A DNA stretch of 64,000 bases, taken from contig NC_058095.1 in NCBI RefSeq assembly GCF_020171115.1, forward strand, positions 81,458,001 to 81,522,000, given 5' to 3'. Of the stretch, positions 9,470 through 20,502 are shown in pieces. Both the position numbers and the translations under genes were made by a program. Under the pieces are notes generated by a model, which saw only the letters and a program-made list of their open reading frames with translations, was not told the origin of the DNA and searched no databases. This DNA comes from Neogale vison. Its lineage: Eukaryota > Chordata > Mammalia > Carnivora > Mustelidae. The stretch's first letter is position 1; every line of letters starts with the position of its first letter.

Positions 9470-12400
9470 ATGGCACTGAAATCATATCTCTCAATAGTTA
9501 CCCTGAATGTTAATGGGCTAAATGCCCCAATCAAAAGACACAGGGTATCAGAATGGATAAAAAAACAAAACCCATCTATATGTTGCCTCCAAGAAACTCA
9601 TTTTAAACCCGAAGACACCTCCAGACTTAAAGTGAGGGGGTGGAAAAGAATTTACCATGCTAATGGACATCAGAAAAAAGCAGGAGTGGCAATCCTTATA
9701 TCAGATCAATTAGATTTTAAGCCAAAGACTATAATAAGAGATGAGGAAGGACACTATATCATACTCAAAGGGTCTGTCCAACAAGAAGATCTAACAATTT
9801 TAAATATCTATGCCCCCAACGTGGGCGCAGCAAACTATATAAACCAATTAAAAACAAAATCAAAGAAACACATCAACAATAATACAATAATAGTAGGAGA
9901 CTTTAACACTCCCCTCACGGAAATGGACAGATCATCCAAGCAAAAGATCAACAGGGAAATAAAGGCCTTAAATGATACACTGGATGAGATGGACATCACA
10001 GATATATTCAGAACATTTCATCCCAAGGCAACAGAATACACATTCTTCTCTAGTGCACATGGAACATTCTCCAGAATAGATCATATCCTCGGTCCTAAAT
10101 CAGGACTCAACCGGTATCAAAAGATTGGGATCATTCCCTGCATATTTTCAGACCACAATGCTCTGAAGCTAGAACTCAACCACAAGAGGAAGTTTGGAAA
10201 GAACACAAATACATAGAGACTAAACAGAATCCTTCTAAAGAATGAATGGGTCAACCGGGAAATTAAAGAAGAATTGAAAAAAATCATGGAAACAAATGAT
10301 AATGAAAATACAACGGTTCAAAATCTGTGGGACACAACAGAGGCAGTCCTGAGAGGAAAATATATAGTGGTACAAGCTTTTCTCAAGAAACAAGAAAGGT
10401 CTCAGGTACACAACCTAACCCTACACCTAAAGGAGCTGGAGAAAGAACAAGAAAGAAACCCTAAGCCCAGCAGGAGAAGAGAAATCATAAAGATCAGAGC
10501 AGAAATCAATGAAATAGAAACCAAAAAAACAATAGAACAAATCAACCAAACTAGGAGCTGGTTCTTTGAAAGAATTAATAAAATTGATAAACCCTTGGCC
10601 AGACTTATCAAAAAGAAAAGAGAAAGGACCCAAATAAATAAAATCATGAATGAAAGAGGAGAGATCACAACTAACACCAAAGAAATACAAACTATTATAA
10701 GAACATACTATGAGCAACTCTACGCCAACAAATTTGACAATCTGGAAGAAATGGATGCATTCCTAGAAACATATAAACTACCAAAATTGAACCAGGAAGA
10801 AAGCCTGAACAGACCCATAACCAGTAAGGAGATTGAAACAGTCATTAAAAATCTCCAAACAAACAAAAGCCCAGGGCCAGACGGCTTCCCGGAGGAATTC
10901 TACCAAACATTTAAAGAAGAACTAATTCCTATTCTCCTGAAACTGTTCCAAAAAATAGAAATAGAAGGAAAACTCCCAAACTCATTTTATGAGGCCAGCA
11001 TCACCTTGATCCAAAAAACAGACAAGGATCCCATCAAAAAAGAGAGCTATAGACCAATATCCTTGATGAACACAGATGCAAAAATTCTCACCAAAATACT
11101 AGCCAATAGGATTCAACAGTACATTAAAAGGATTATTCACCACGACCAAGTGGGATTTATCCCAGGGCTGCAAGTTTGGTTCAACATCCGCAAATCAGTC
11201 AATGTGATACAACACATCAATAAAAGAAAGAACAAGAACCATATGATACTCTCAATAGATGCTGAAAAAGCATTTGACAAAGTACAGCATCCCTTCCTGA
11301 TCAAAACCCTTCAAAGTGTAGGGATAGAGGGCACATACCTCAATATCATCAAAGCCATCTATGAAAAACCCACTGCAAATATCATTCTCAATGGAGAAAA
11401 ACTGAAAGCTTTTCCACTAAGGTCAGGAACACGGCAGGGATGTCCATTATCGCCACTGCTATTCAACATAGTACTAGAAGTCCTAGCCTCAGCAATCAGA
11501 CAACAAAAGGAAATTAAAGGCATCCAAATCGGCAAAGAAGAAGTCAAATTATCACTCTTCGCAGATGATATGATACTCTATGTGGAAAACCCAAAAGACT
11601 CCACTCCAAAACTGCTAGAACTTATACAGGAATTCAGTAAAGTGTCAGGATATAAGATCAATGCACAGAAATCAGTTGCATTTCTCTACACCAACAACAA
11701 GACAGAAGAAAGAGAAATTAAGGAGTCAATCCCATTTACAATTGCACCCCAAACCATAAGATACCTAGGAATAAACCTAACCAAAGAGGCTAAGAATCTA
11801 TACTCAGAAAACTATAAAGTACTCATGAAAGAAATTGAGGAAGACACAAAGAAATGGAAAAATGTTCCATGCTCCTGGATTGGAAGAATAAATATTGTGA
11901 AAATGTCTATGCTACCTAAAGCAATCTACACATTTAATGCAATTCCTATCAAAGTACCAACCATCTTTTTCAAAGAAATGGAACAAATAATTTTAAAATT
12001 TATATGGAACCAGAAAAGACCTCGAATAACCAAAGGGATATTGAAAAACAAAGCCAAAGTTGGTGGCATCACAATTCCGGACTTCAAGTTTTATTACAAG
12101 GCTGTCATCATCAAGACAGCATGGTACTGGCACAAAAACAGACACATAGACCAATGGAACAGAATAGAGAGCCCAAAAATAGACCCTCAACTCTATGGTC
12201 AACTAATCTTCGACAAAGCAGGAAAGAATGTCCAATGGAAAAAAGACAGCCTCTTCAATAAATGGTGTTGGGAAAATTGGACAGCCACGTGCAGAAAAAT
12301 GAAATTGGACCATTTCCTTACACCACACACAAAAATAGATTCAAAATGGATTAAGGACCTCAGTGTGAGAAAGGAATCCATCAAAATCCTTGAGGAGAAC

Positions 12401-13279
12401 ACAGGCAGCAACCTCTTCGACCTCAGCCGCAGCAACATCTTCCTAGGAACATCGCCAAAGGCAAGGGAAGCAAGGGCAAAAATGAACTTTTGGGATTTCA
12501 TCAAAATCAAAAGCTTTTGTACAGCAAAGGAAACAGTTAACAAAACCAAAAGACAACTGACAGAATGGGAGAAGATATTTGCAAACGACATATCAGATAA
12601 AGGACTAGTGTCCAAAATCTATAAAGAACTTAACAAACTCAACACCCAAAGAACAAATAATCCAATCAAGAAATGGGCAGAGGACATGAACAGACGTTTC
12701 TGCCAAGAAGACATCCAGATGGCCAACAGACACATGAAAAAGTGCTCCATATCACTCGGCATCAGGGAAATACAAATCAAAACCACAATGAGATATCACC
12801 TCACACCAGTCAGAATGGCTAAAATCAACAAGTCAGGAAATGACAGATGCTGGCGAGGATGCGGAGAAAGGGGAACCCTCCTACAGTGTTGGTGGGAATG
12901 CAAGCTGGTGCAACCACTCTGGAAAACAGCATGGAGGTTCCTCAAAATGTTGAAAATAGAACTGCCCTATGACCCAGCAATTGCACTACTGGGAATTTAC
13001 CCTAAAGATACAAACGTAGTGATCCAAAGGGGCACGTGCACCCGAATGTTTATAGCAGCAATGTCCACAATAGCCAAACTATGGAAAGAACCTAGATGTC
13101 CATCAACAGATGAATGGATCAAGAAGATGTGGTATATATACACAATGGAATACTATGCAGCCATCAAAAGAAACGAAATCTTGCCATTTGCGACAACATG
13201 GATGGAACTAGAGCGTATCATGCTTAGCGAAATAAGTCAAGCGGAGAAAGACAACTATCATATGATCTCCCTGATATGA
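9470..13279 (+). pseudogene. L1 #1 ORF2 (endonuclease-RT), one nonsense codon
   Basis: The start is the ATG at 9470 (MALKSYLSIVTLNVNGLN), which aligns with the usual ORF2 start; upstream in-frame codons are not ATG. The 1,270-codon frame is open except for a TAG at 10214-10216, where relatives have TGG (Trp). Domains in order: apurinic-like endonuclease with LNVNGLN, LQETHF, VGDFNTPL and FSDHNALKLEL; Z and reverse transcriptase domains with SPGPDGFPEEFYQ, SIDAEKAFDKVQHPF, GTRQGCPLSPLLF and the catalytic LFADDMILYV; and a C-terminal Cys motif CWRGCGERGTLLQCWWEC. In the Cys motif the histidine seen in other copies (LLHC) is glutamine. The nonsense codon falls just after the endonuclease domain. 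Confidence 0.93.
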
Positions 13280-13667
13280 GGGAGTGGTGATGCAACATGG
13301 GGGCTTAAGTGGGTAGGAGAAGAATCCATGAAACAAGATGGCATAGGGAGGGAGACAAACCATAAGTGATTCTTAATCTCACGAAACAAACTGTGGGTTT
13401 TTGGGGGGAGGGGGGTTGGGAGAAGGGGGGTAGGCTTATGGACATTGGGGAGGGTATGTGCTTTTGGGTAAATTGGAAGGGGAGATGAACCATGAGAGAC
13501 TATGGACTCTGAAAAACAATCTGAGGGGTTTGAAGTGGCGGGGGGGGTGGGAGGTTGGGGTACCAGGTGGTGGGTATTATAGAGGGCACAGCTTGCATGG
13601 AGCACTGGGTGTGGTGAAAAAATAATGAATACTGTTTATCTGAAAATAAATAAATTGGAAAAAAAAA
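13280..13667 (+). other. 3'UTR and poly(A) of L1 #1, with two G-rich runs
   Basis: The 3'UTR follows the ORF2 stop. It contains four closely spaced G-runs at 13403-13430 and a second cluster at 13537-13560, both able to form a G-quadruplex by sequence pattern. Such a G-rich tract is a known feature of mammalian L1 3'UTRs. It ends AATAATGAATACTG...AAATAAATAAATTGG and an A-run. Confidence 0.8.
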
Positions 13668-13695
13668 GAAACTACGTAATTCAAAAAAAAAAAAA
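13668..13695 (+). other. Possible 15-bp 3' transduction and second poly(A)
   Basis: Between the first A-run (ending about 13667) and the TSD lies GAAACTACGTAATTC followed by 14 or so A's. Sequence between two poly(A) tracts inside the TSD is the classic mark of read-through past the L1 signal into source-locus flank. At 15 bp it could also be tail scrambling. Confidence 0.5.
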
Positions 13696-13711
13696 AAGAA
13701 GGTATATTACA
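13696..13711. repeat. Right target-site duplication of L1 #1
   Basis: This is an exact copy of 6822-6837 (AGAAGGTATATTACAG). Sequence of host element I resumes from here. Confidence 0.95.
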
Positions 13712-14970
13712 GTGAATTAGAGTAGAGAACAGGCATTAAAATCCCGGAGGCACAGAGAGCCCCTCTCAAAATAAATAAAAAATGGGTCCACACCCTGTCA
13801 TCTAATGGTAAAACTTACAATTCTTAGTGACAAAGAGAAAATTCTGAAAGCAGCTCAATACACCAAGTCTGTAACATACAATGTTAGAAATATTAGGCTG
13901 GCATCATACCTATCCACAGAGACCTGTCAGGCCAGAAAGAACTGACATGATATACTGAGAGGACTAAAAGAGAAAAATATGCACCCAAGAATACTATATC
14001 CAGCTACACTATCCTTGAAAATAGAAGGAGAGATTAAGGAGCTTCCAGGACAAACAAAAATTAAAGGAATTTTCAAATGCCAAACCAGACTGACAGGAAA
14101 TATTGAAAGGGGTCCTCCAAGCAAAGAGAGAGCCTAAAAGTAGGAGCCCAGAAAGGAACAGAGACAATATACAGTAATAGTCATTTTACAGGCAATACAA
14201 TGGCACTAAATTCATATTTTCAGTAGTTACCTTGAATGTAAATGGGCTAAATGCCCCAATCAAAAGACAAATCGTATCAGAATAGATTAAAAAAATCAAT
14301 ATGCTGTCTACAAGAAATTCATTTTAGACCCAAAGTCACCACCAGATTTAAAGTGAGGGTGCAGAAAACAATTTACCATGCTAATGGATATCGAAAGAAA
14401 GCTGGGGTGGCATTCCTTATATCAGATCAATTAGATTTTAAGCCAAAGACTATAATAAGAGATGAGGAAGGACACTATATGATACTCAAAGGGTCTGTTC
14501 AATAAGAAGATCTAACAGTTTTAAATATGCATGCCCCTGACATGGGAGCAGCCAACTCTATAAACCAATTAATAACAACATCAAAGAAATACATCAATAA
14601 TAACACAATAATAGTAGGGGACTTTACACTCCCCTCACTGAAATGGACAGATAATCAAAGCAAAAGATCAACAAGGAAATAAAGGCCTCAAATGACACAC
14701 TAGACCAGATGGACATCACAGATATATTCAGAACTTTCCATCCCAAAGCGACAGAATACACATTCTTCTCTAGTGCACATGGAACATTCTCCAGAATAGA
14801 TCACATCCTGGGTCACAAATCTGGTCTCAACCAGTACCAAAAGATTGGGATTATTCCCTGTATATTTTCAGACCACAATGCTCTGAAGCTAGAACTCAAT
14901 CACAAGAGGAAAAATGGAAAGAGCTCAAATGCATGGAGGCTAAAGAGCATTGTTCTAAAGAATGAATGGG

Positions 14971-15039
14971 AGCACTGGGTGTGGTGAAAAAATAATGAAT
15001 ACTGTTTTTCTGAAAATAAATAAATTGGGGAAAAAAAAA
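14971..15039 (+). mobile_element. Extremely 5'-truncated L1 (69 bp) with TSD
   Basis: A piece holding only the last ~55 bp of an L1 3' end (AGCACTGGGTGTGGTG through AAATAAATTGGGG) and a poly(A) sits in ORF2 of element I. It is flanked by a 14-bp duplication AAAGAATGAATGGG at 14957-14970 and 15040-15053. This is a real, minimal L1 insertion rather than a rearrangement. Confidence 0.93.
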
Positions 15040-16458
15040 AAAGAATGAATGGGTCAACCAGGAAATTAAAGAGGAATTGAAAAAATTTATAGAAACAAAT
15101 GATAATGAAAATACAACTGTTCAAAATCTTTGGGACACAAAAAAGTGGTCCTGAGAGGAAAGTATATAGTGATACAAGACTTTCTCAAGGAACAAGAAAG
15201 GTCTCAAATAAACAATCTAACCCTACACCTAAAGGAGCTAGAGAAATAACAGTGAACCAAGCCTAAACCCAGCAGGAGAAGAGAATTAATAAAGATTAGT
15301 CCAGAAATCAATGAAATAGAAACCAAAAGAACAGTAGAGCAAATCAATGAAATTAGGAGCTGGTTCCTTGAAAGAATTAATTAATATTGATAAACCCCTG
15401 GCCAGACTCATCAAAAATAAAAGAGAAAGGACCCACATAAATTATGAATGAAAGAGGAGAGATCAAAATGAACACCAAAGAAATACAAATAATTATAAGA
15501 ACACATTATGAGCAACCACATGCCAGTAAATTTGACAATCTGGAAGAAAGGGATGCCTTTCTAGAGGCATATGAACTACCAAAATTGAACCAGGAAGAAA
15601 TGGAAAACCTGAACAGACCCATAACCAGTAAGGAGGTTGAAGCAGTCATCAAAAATCTCCCAACAAACAAGGGCCCAGGGCCAGATGGTTTCCCAGGGAA
15701 ATTCTACCAAACATTTAAAGAAGATTTAGTACCTATTCTGACACTGTTCCAAAAAATAAAAATGGAAGGAAAACTTCCAAAATCGTTTTATGAGGACAGC
15801 ATTACCTTCATCCCAAAACCAAACAAAGACCCCATTAAATAAGAGAACTACAAATATCCTTGATGATCATAGATGGGAAAATTCTCGCCAAAATACAAGC
15901 CATTAGGATCCAACCGTCCATTAAATGGATGATTCACCACGACCAAGTGGGATTTGTTCCTGGGCTACAAGGTTGGTTGAACATCTAAAAATCAATGTGA
16001 TACTTTTAATAAAAGAACGAACAAGAACCATATGATACTCTCAATAGATGCTGAAAAAGCATTTGACAATGTAAAGCATCCTTTCTTCATCAAAACTCTT
16101 CAAAGTGTAGAGATAAAGCATATATACCTCAATATCGTCAAAGCCATCTATGACAAGCCCACAGCAAATATCATTCTCAATGGGGAAAAACTGAGAGCTT
16201 TTCTGCCAAGATCAGAAACACAGCAGGGATGTCCACTATCACCACTGCTATTCAACATAGTACTAGAAGTCCTAGCCTCCACAATCAGAAAACAAAAAGA
16301 AATAAACCTCATCTGAATCAACCACAAAGAAGTCAAACTCTCACACTTTGCTGATGATATGATCCTTTCGGTGGAAAACCCAAAATACTCCACTCCAAAA
16401 CTACTATAACTCATACCGGAATTCAGTAAAATGTCAGGATATAAAAATAAATGCACAG

Positions 16459-16650
16459 GGACGACTAGGTGGCTCAGTGGGTTAAATCTCTGCGTTTGTC
16501 CCTGGTCGTGATCTCAGGGTCCTGGGATCGAGCCCCACATCCAGCTCTCTGCTGAGCAGGGAGCTGGTTTCCCCTTTCTCTCTACCTGCCTCTATGCCTA
16601 CTTGTGATCTCTCTCTCTGTGTCAAATAAATAAAGAAAATCTTTGAAAAA
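16459..16650 (+). mobile_element. CAN-SINE (tRNA-Lys type), older copy
   Basis: The tRNA-derived head has an A box-like GTGGCTCAGTGGGTTAAA and a B box-like GGATCGAGCCCC. It is followed by a CT-rich stretch (CTCTCTACCTGCCTCTATGCC) and an AATAAATAAAGAAAATCTTT tail. The element starts GGACGACTAGG, mutated from the usual GGGGCGCCTGG. It is flanked by imperfect duplications ATAAATGCACAG (16447-16458) and ATCAATGCACAG (16651-16662) within ORF2 of element I. CAN-SINEs are restricted to Carnivora and use L1 proteins for mobility. Confidence 0.93.
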
Positions 16651-17506
16651 ATCAATGCACAGAAATCAGTTGTATTTCTATACACCAACAATAAGACAGA
16701 AGGAAGAGAAATTAAGTAGTAGATCTTATTTATCTGATATAGGGATTGCACTAAAAATCATAAGATACCTAGGAATAATCCTAACCAAAAATGCAAAGAA
16801 TCTTTAATCAGAAAACTATACAGTACCGACAAAAGAAATTGAGGAAGACAGAAATGAAAGGGAAAAGCATTCCATGCTTGTGAATTGGAAGAACGAATAT
16901 TGTGAAAATATCTATGCTACCTAAAGAAACTACACATTTAATGTGAACACTATCAAAATACCATCAGTTTTTTTCAAATAAATGAAACAAATAATTCCAA
17001 AATATGTGTGGAACCAGATAAGACACGAATAGCCAGAGGTATGTTGAAAAAGAAAGCCAAAGTTAGTGGCATCACAATTCCAGACTTCAAGCTCTATTAA
17101 ATAACCGTAATCATCAAAACAGTTGGTACTGACACAAAAACAGACACATAGATCAGTGGAAGAGAATAGAGAGCCCAGTAATAGACCCTCAACTTTATGG
17201 TCAACTAATTTTCGACAAAACAGGAAAGAATGTCCAATGGAAAAAAGACAATCCCTTCAACACATGGCTTTGGGAAAATTGAACAGGCACATGCAGAAAA
17301 ATGAGACTGGACCATTTCCTTACACCAAACACAAAAATAGACTCAAAATGGATGAAATATCTCAATAAGAGACAGGGATCCATCAAAATTCTTGAGGAGA
17401 ACACAGGCAGCACCCTCTTCGACCTCAGACACAGCAACGTCTTCCTAGACATGTCTCCATAGGAAAGTGAAACAAAGGCAGAAATGAAATATTGGGACCT
17501 CATCAA

Positions 17507-17520
17507 GATAAAAAGCCTAT
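17507..17520. repeat. Left target-site duplication of L1 D
   Basis: GATAAAAAGCCTAT matches GATAAAAAGCTTTT at 30894-30907 with small differences. The right copy ends at TTTTT/AAAA, a good match to the L1 endonuclease site TTTT/AA. Confidence 0.75.
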
Positions 17521-17767
17521 TTTTTATTTTTCAATTTATTTATTTTCAGAAAAACAGTATTCATTATTTTTTCACCACACTCAGTGCTCCATGCAATTTG
17601 TGCACTCAATAATACCCAACACCTGGTACCCCAACCTCCCACCCCCGCTCCTTCAAAAACCTAAGATTGTTTTTAGGAGTCCATAGTCTCTCATGGTTCA
17701 CCTCCCCTTCCAATTTCCCCTAACTCCCTTCTCTTCTCTAACTCCCCATGTCTTCCATGCTATTTGA

Positions 17768-20502
17768 TATGCTCCACAAATAAGTAAAACCATATGAAAA
17801 TTGACTCTCTCTGCTTGACTTATTTCACTCAGCATAATCTCTTCCAGTCCCGTCCATGTTGCTACAAAAGTTGGGTATTTATCCTTTCTGATGGAGGCAT
17901 AATACTCCATAATGTATATGGACCACATCTTCCTTATCCATTCATCCGGTGAAGGGCATCTTGGTTCTTTCCATAGTTTGGCGACTGTGGCCATTGCTGA
18001 TATATACATTGGGGTACAGATGGTCCTTCTTTTCATGACATCTGTATCTTTGGGGTAAATACCCAGGAGTGCAATGGCAGGGTCATAGGGAAGTTCTATT
18101 TTTAATTTCTTGAGGAATCTCCACACTGTTCTCCAAAGAGGCTGCACCAACTTGCATTCCCACCAACAGTGTAAGAGGGTTCCCCTTTCTCCACATCCTC
18201 TCTAACACATGTTGTTTCCTGTTTTGTTAATTTTGGCCATTCTAACTGGTGTAAGGTGATATCTCAATGTGGTTTTAATTTGAATCTCCCTGAGGGCTAA
18301 TGATGATGAGCATTTTTTCATGTGTCTGATAGCCATTTGTATGTCTTGATTGGAGAAGTGTCTGTTCATATCTTCTGCCCATTTTTTGATGTGTTTGCCT
18401 GTTTCATGTGTGTTGAGTATGAGGAGTTCATTATAGATCCTGGATATCAACCTTTTGTCTGTACTGTCATTTGCAAATATCTTCTCCATTTCCATGGGTT
18501 GCCTGTTTGTTTTGTTGACTGTTTCCTTTGCGTGCAGAAGCTTTTGATTTTGATGAAGTCCCAGAAGTTTATTTTTGCTTTTGTTTCCTTTGCCATTGGA
18601 GACATATCTTGAAAGAAGTTGCTGTGGCTGATATCGAAGAGAGTACTGCCTATGTTCTCCTCTAGGATTCTGATGGATTCCTGTCTCACGTTGAGGTATT
18701 TTATCCATTTTGAGTTTATCTTTGTGTACGGTGTAAGAGAATGGTCGAGTATCATTCTGCTACTCTTAGATGTCCACCTTTCCCAGCACCATTTATTGAA
18801 GAGACTGTCTTTTTTCCACTGTATATTTTTTCCTGTTTTGTCGAAGATTTATTGACCATAGAGTTGAGGGTCCATATCTGGGCTGTCTACTCTGTTCCAC
18901 TGGTCTATGTGTCTGTTTTTATGCCAGTACCATGCTGTCTTGGTGATCACAGCTTTGTAATAAAGCCTGAAATCAGGTAAGGTGATGCCGCCAGCTTTAT
19001 TTTTGTTTTGCCACATTTCCTTAGCGATTCGGGGTCTCTTCTGATTCCATACAAATTTTAGGATAATTTGCTCCAGCTCTTTGAAGAATGCCGATGGAAT
19101 TTTGATCGGAATGGCATTAAAAGTATAGATTGCTCTAGGAAGTATAGACATTTTAACAATGTTTATTCTTCCGATCCAAGATCATGGAATGGTCTTCCAT
19201 CTTTTTGTGTCTTCTTCAATTTCTTTCATGAGTGTTCTGTAGTTCCTCACGTACAGATCCTTTACCTCTTGGTTAGGTTTATTCCCAGGTATCTTATGGT
19301 TCTTGGTGCTATAGTAAATGGAATCGATTCTCTAATTTCCCTTTCCGTATTTTCATTGTTAGTGTATAAGAAAGCCACTGATTTCTGCACATTGACTTTG
19401 TATCCTGCCACGTTGCGGAATTGCTGTATGAGTTATAGTAGTTTGGGGTTGGAGACTTTTGTGTTTTCCATATAAAGAATCATGTCATCTGCAAAGAGAG
19501 AGAGTTTGACTCCTTCATTACCAGTTTGGATACCTTTTATTTCCCTTTGTTGTCTGATTGCTGTTGCTAGGACTTCTAATATTATGTTGAACAAGAGTGG
19601 TGAGAGTGGGCATCATTGTCGTGTTCCTGATCTCAATGGGAAGGCTGCAAGCTTTTTCCCATTGAGGATGATATTTGCTGTGGGTCTTTCATAGATAGAT
19701 TTGATGAGGTTCAGGAATGTTCCCTCTATCCCTATACTTTGAAGCGTTTTAATCAGGAACGGATGCTGGATTTTGTCAAATGCTTTTTTTTCTGCATCAA
19801 TTGAGAGGACCATGTGGTTCTTCTCTCTTCTCATATTAATTTGTTGTATCACATTGATTGATTTGCGAATGTTGAACCATCCTTGTAGCCAGGGAAGAAT
19901 GCCACCTGGTCATGGTGGACAATCTTTTTAATGTGCTCTTGGATCCTGTTGGCTAGGATCTTGTTGAGAATCTTAGCATCCATATTCATCAGTGATATTG
20001 GTCTAAAATTCTCCTTTTTGGTAGAGTCCTTGCCTGATTTGGGGATCAGGGTAATGCTGGCTTCATAGAAAGAGTCTAGAAGTTTCCCTTCTGCTTCAAT
20101 TGTTTGAAGCAGATTCAGGAGAATAGGTGTTATTTCTTCTTTGAAGGTTTGGTAGAATTCCCAGGGAATCCGTCAGGTCCTGGGCTCTTGTTTTTGGGGA
20201 TGTTTTTGATCACTGCTTCAATCTCGTTATTAGATATTCGTCTATTCAGGTTGTCGATTTCTTCCTGGTTCAAATTTGGTAGTTTATATTTTTCCAGGAA
20301 TGCATCCATTTTATCTAGGTTGCTTGTTGGCATATAACTGTTGATAATACTTCTGATGATTGTTTCTACTTCCTTGGTGTTAGATGTGATCTCTCCCTTT
20401 TCATTCATAATTTTATGAATTTGGGCTTCTCTCTTTTCTTTTGGATTAGTGTGGCCAGCGGCTTATCGATCTTATTGATTCTTTCAAAAAACCAGCTTCT
20501 AG
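17768..20502 (-). pseudogene. L1 D ORF2, 3' part (RT and Cys domain)
   Basis: This is the C-terminal two-thirds of ORF2 on the minus strand, from the site split by #2 (20502) to the former stop. Recognisable blocks are KSPGPDGFPGN (20190s), SIDAEKKAFDKIQHPF with an extra Lys-coding AAA (19800), CHHDA-like remains of GCPLSP, LSLFADDM-region sequence near 19480, and WAEDMNRHFSNQDIQ (18370). Several frameshifts and stops separate them. The normal stop after LICGA is lost at 17768. Confidence 0.88.
20486..20502. repeat. Left target-site duplication of L1 #2
   Basis: AAAAAACCAGCTTCTAG is repeated at 26658-26674 after the poly(A) of #2. The flanking D sequence is continuous once #2 and one copy are removed. 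Confidence 0.95.

Larger units (their letters stand above)
6838..13695 (+). mobile_element. Full-length L1 #1 (family 1), 6.86 kb
   Basis: A complete L1 is bounded by a perfect 16-bp TSD (6822-6837 and 13696-13711). In order it has a 5'UTR starting GGGAGGAGTCAAGATGG (6838 to about 8469), ORF1 (8470-9390), an 80-bp spacer, ORF2 (9470-13279), a 3'UTR with G-rich runs (13280-13660), a poly(A), a 15-bp non-L1 bridge and a second poly(A) to 13695. The 5'UTR and ORF1 N-terminus are unrelated in sequence to those of #2 and #3, so this is a separate L1 family. It inserted into ORF1 of the older relative I. ORF2 has one nonsense codon. ORF1 has lost its start codon and frame, so the copy is inactive as it stands. 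Confidence 0.95.
13712..17520 (+). mobile_element. Old L1 'I', part 2: end of ORF1 and most of ORF2
   Basis: The host L1 resumes in ORF1, exactly where the copy at 6837 stopped. ORF1 sequence continues to about 14130. ORF2 begins at the ATG at 14200 (MALNS...) and runs, broken by many stops and indels, to 17520. Readable blocks include IYHANGYRKKAGVAFLISDQ (14370s), FSRIDHILGHKSGLNQYQK (14780s), GPGPDGFPGKFYQTFKEDL (15670s) and SIDAEKAFDNVKHPFFIK (16040s). It is interrupted by a 69-bp L1 piece (14971-15039), a SINE (16459-16650) and, at 17521, by element D. The last stretch of I reappears at 30894. The degree of decay shows it is the oldest member of cluster 1. Confidence 0.9.
14200..17520 (+). 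pseudogene. L1 'I' ORF2 (heavily mutated, interrupted)
   Basis: The endonuclease and reverse-transcriptase domains are recognisable in pieces, the longest being codons at 15444-15842 and 16032-16316, separated by frameshifts and stops. In the place of the catalytic FADDM, the sequence TTTGCTGATGATATGATCCT at 16347 still encodes FADDMIL. No functional product is possible. Confidence 0.9.

Noticed and set aside
18322..18612. Recurrent 90-114 codon frames antisense to the ORF2 C-terminus (MSDSHLYVLIGEVSVHIFCP), also at 25516, 41338, 47797, 53874, 61646
   Set aside because: They lie exactly opposite the ORF2 coding strand, and their conservation follows from ORF2.
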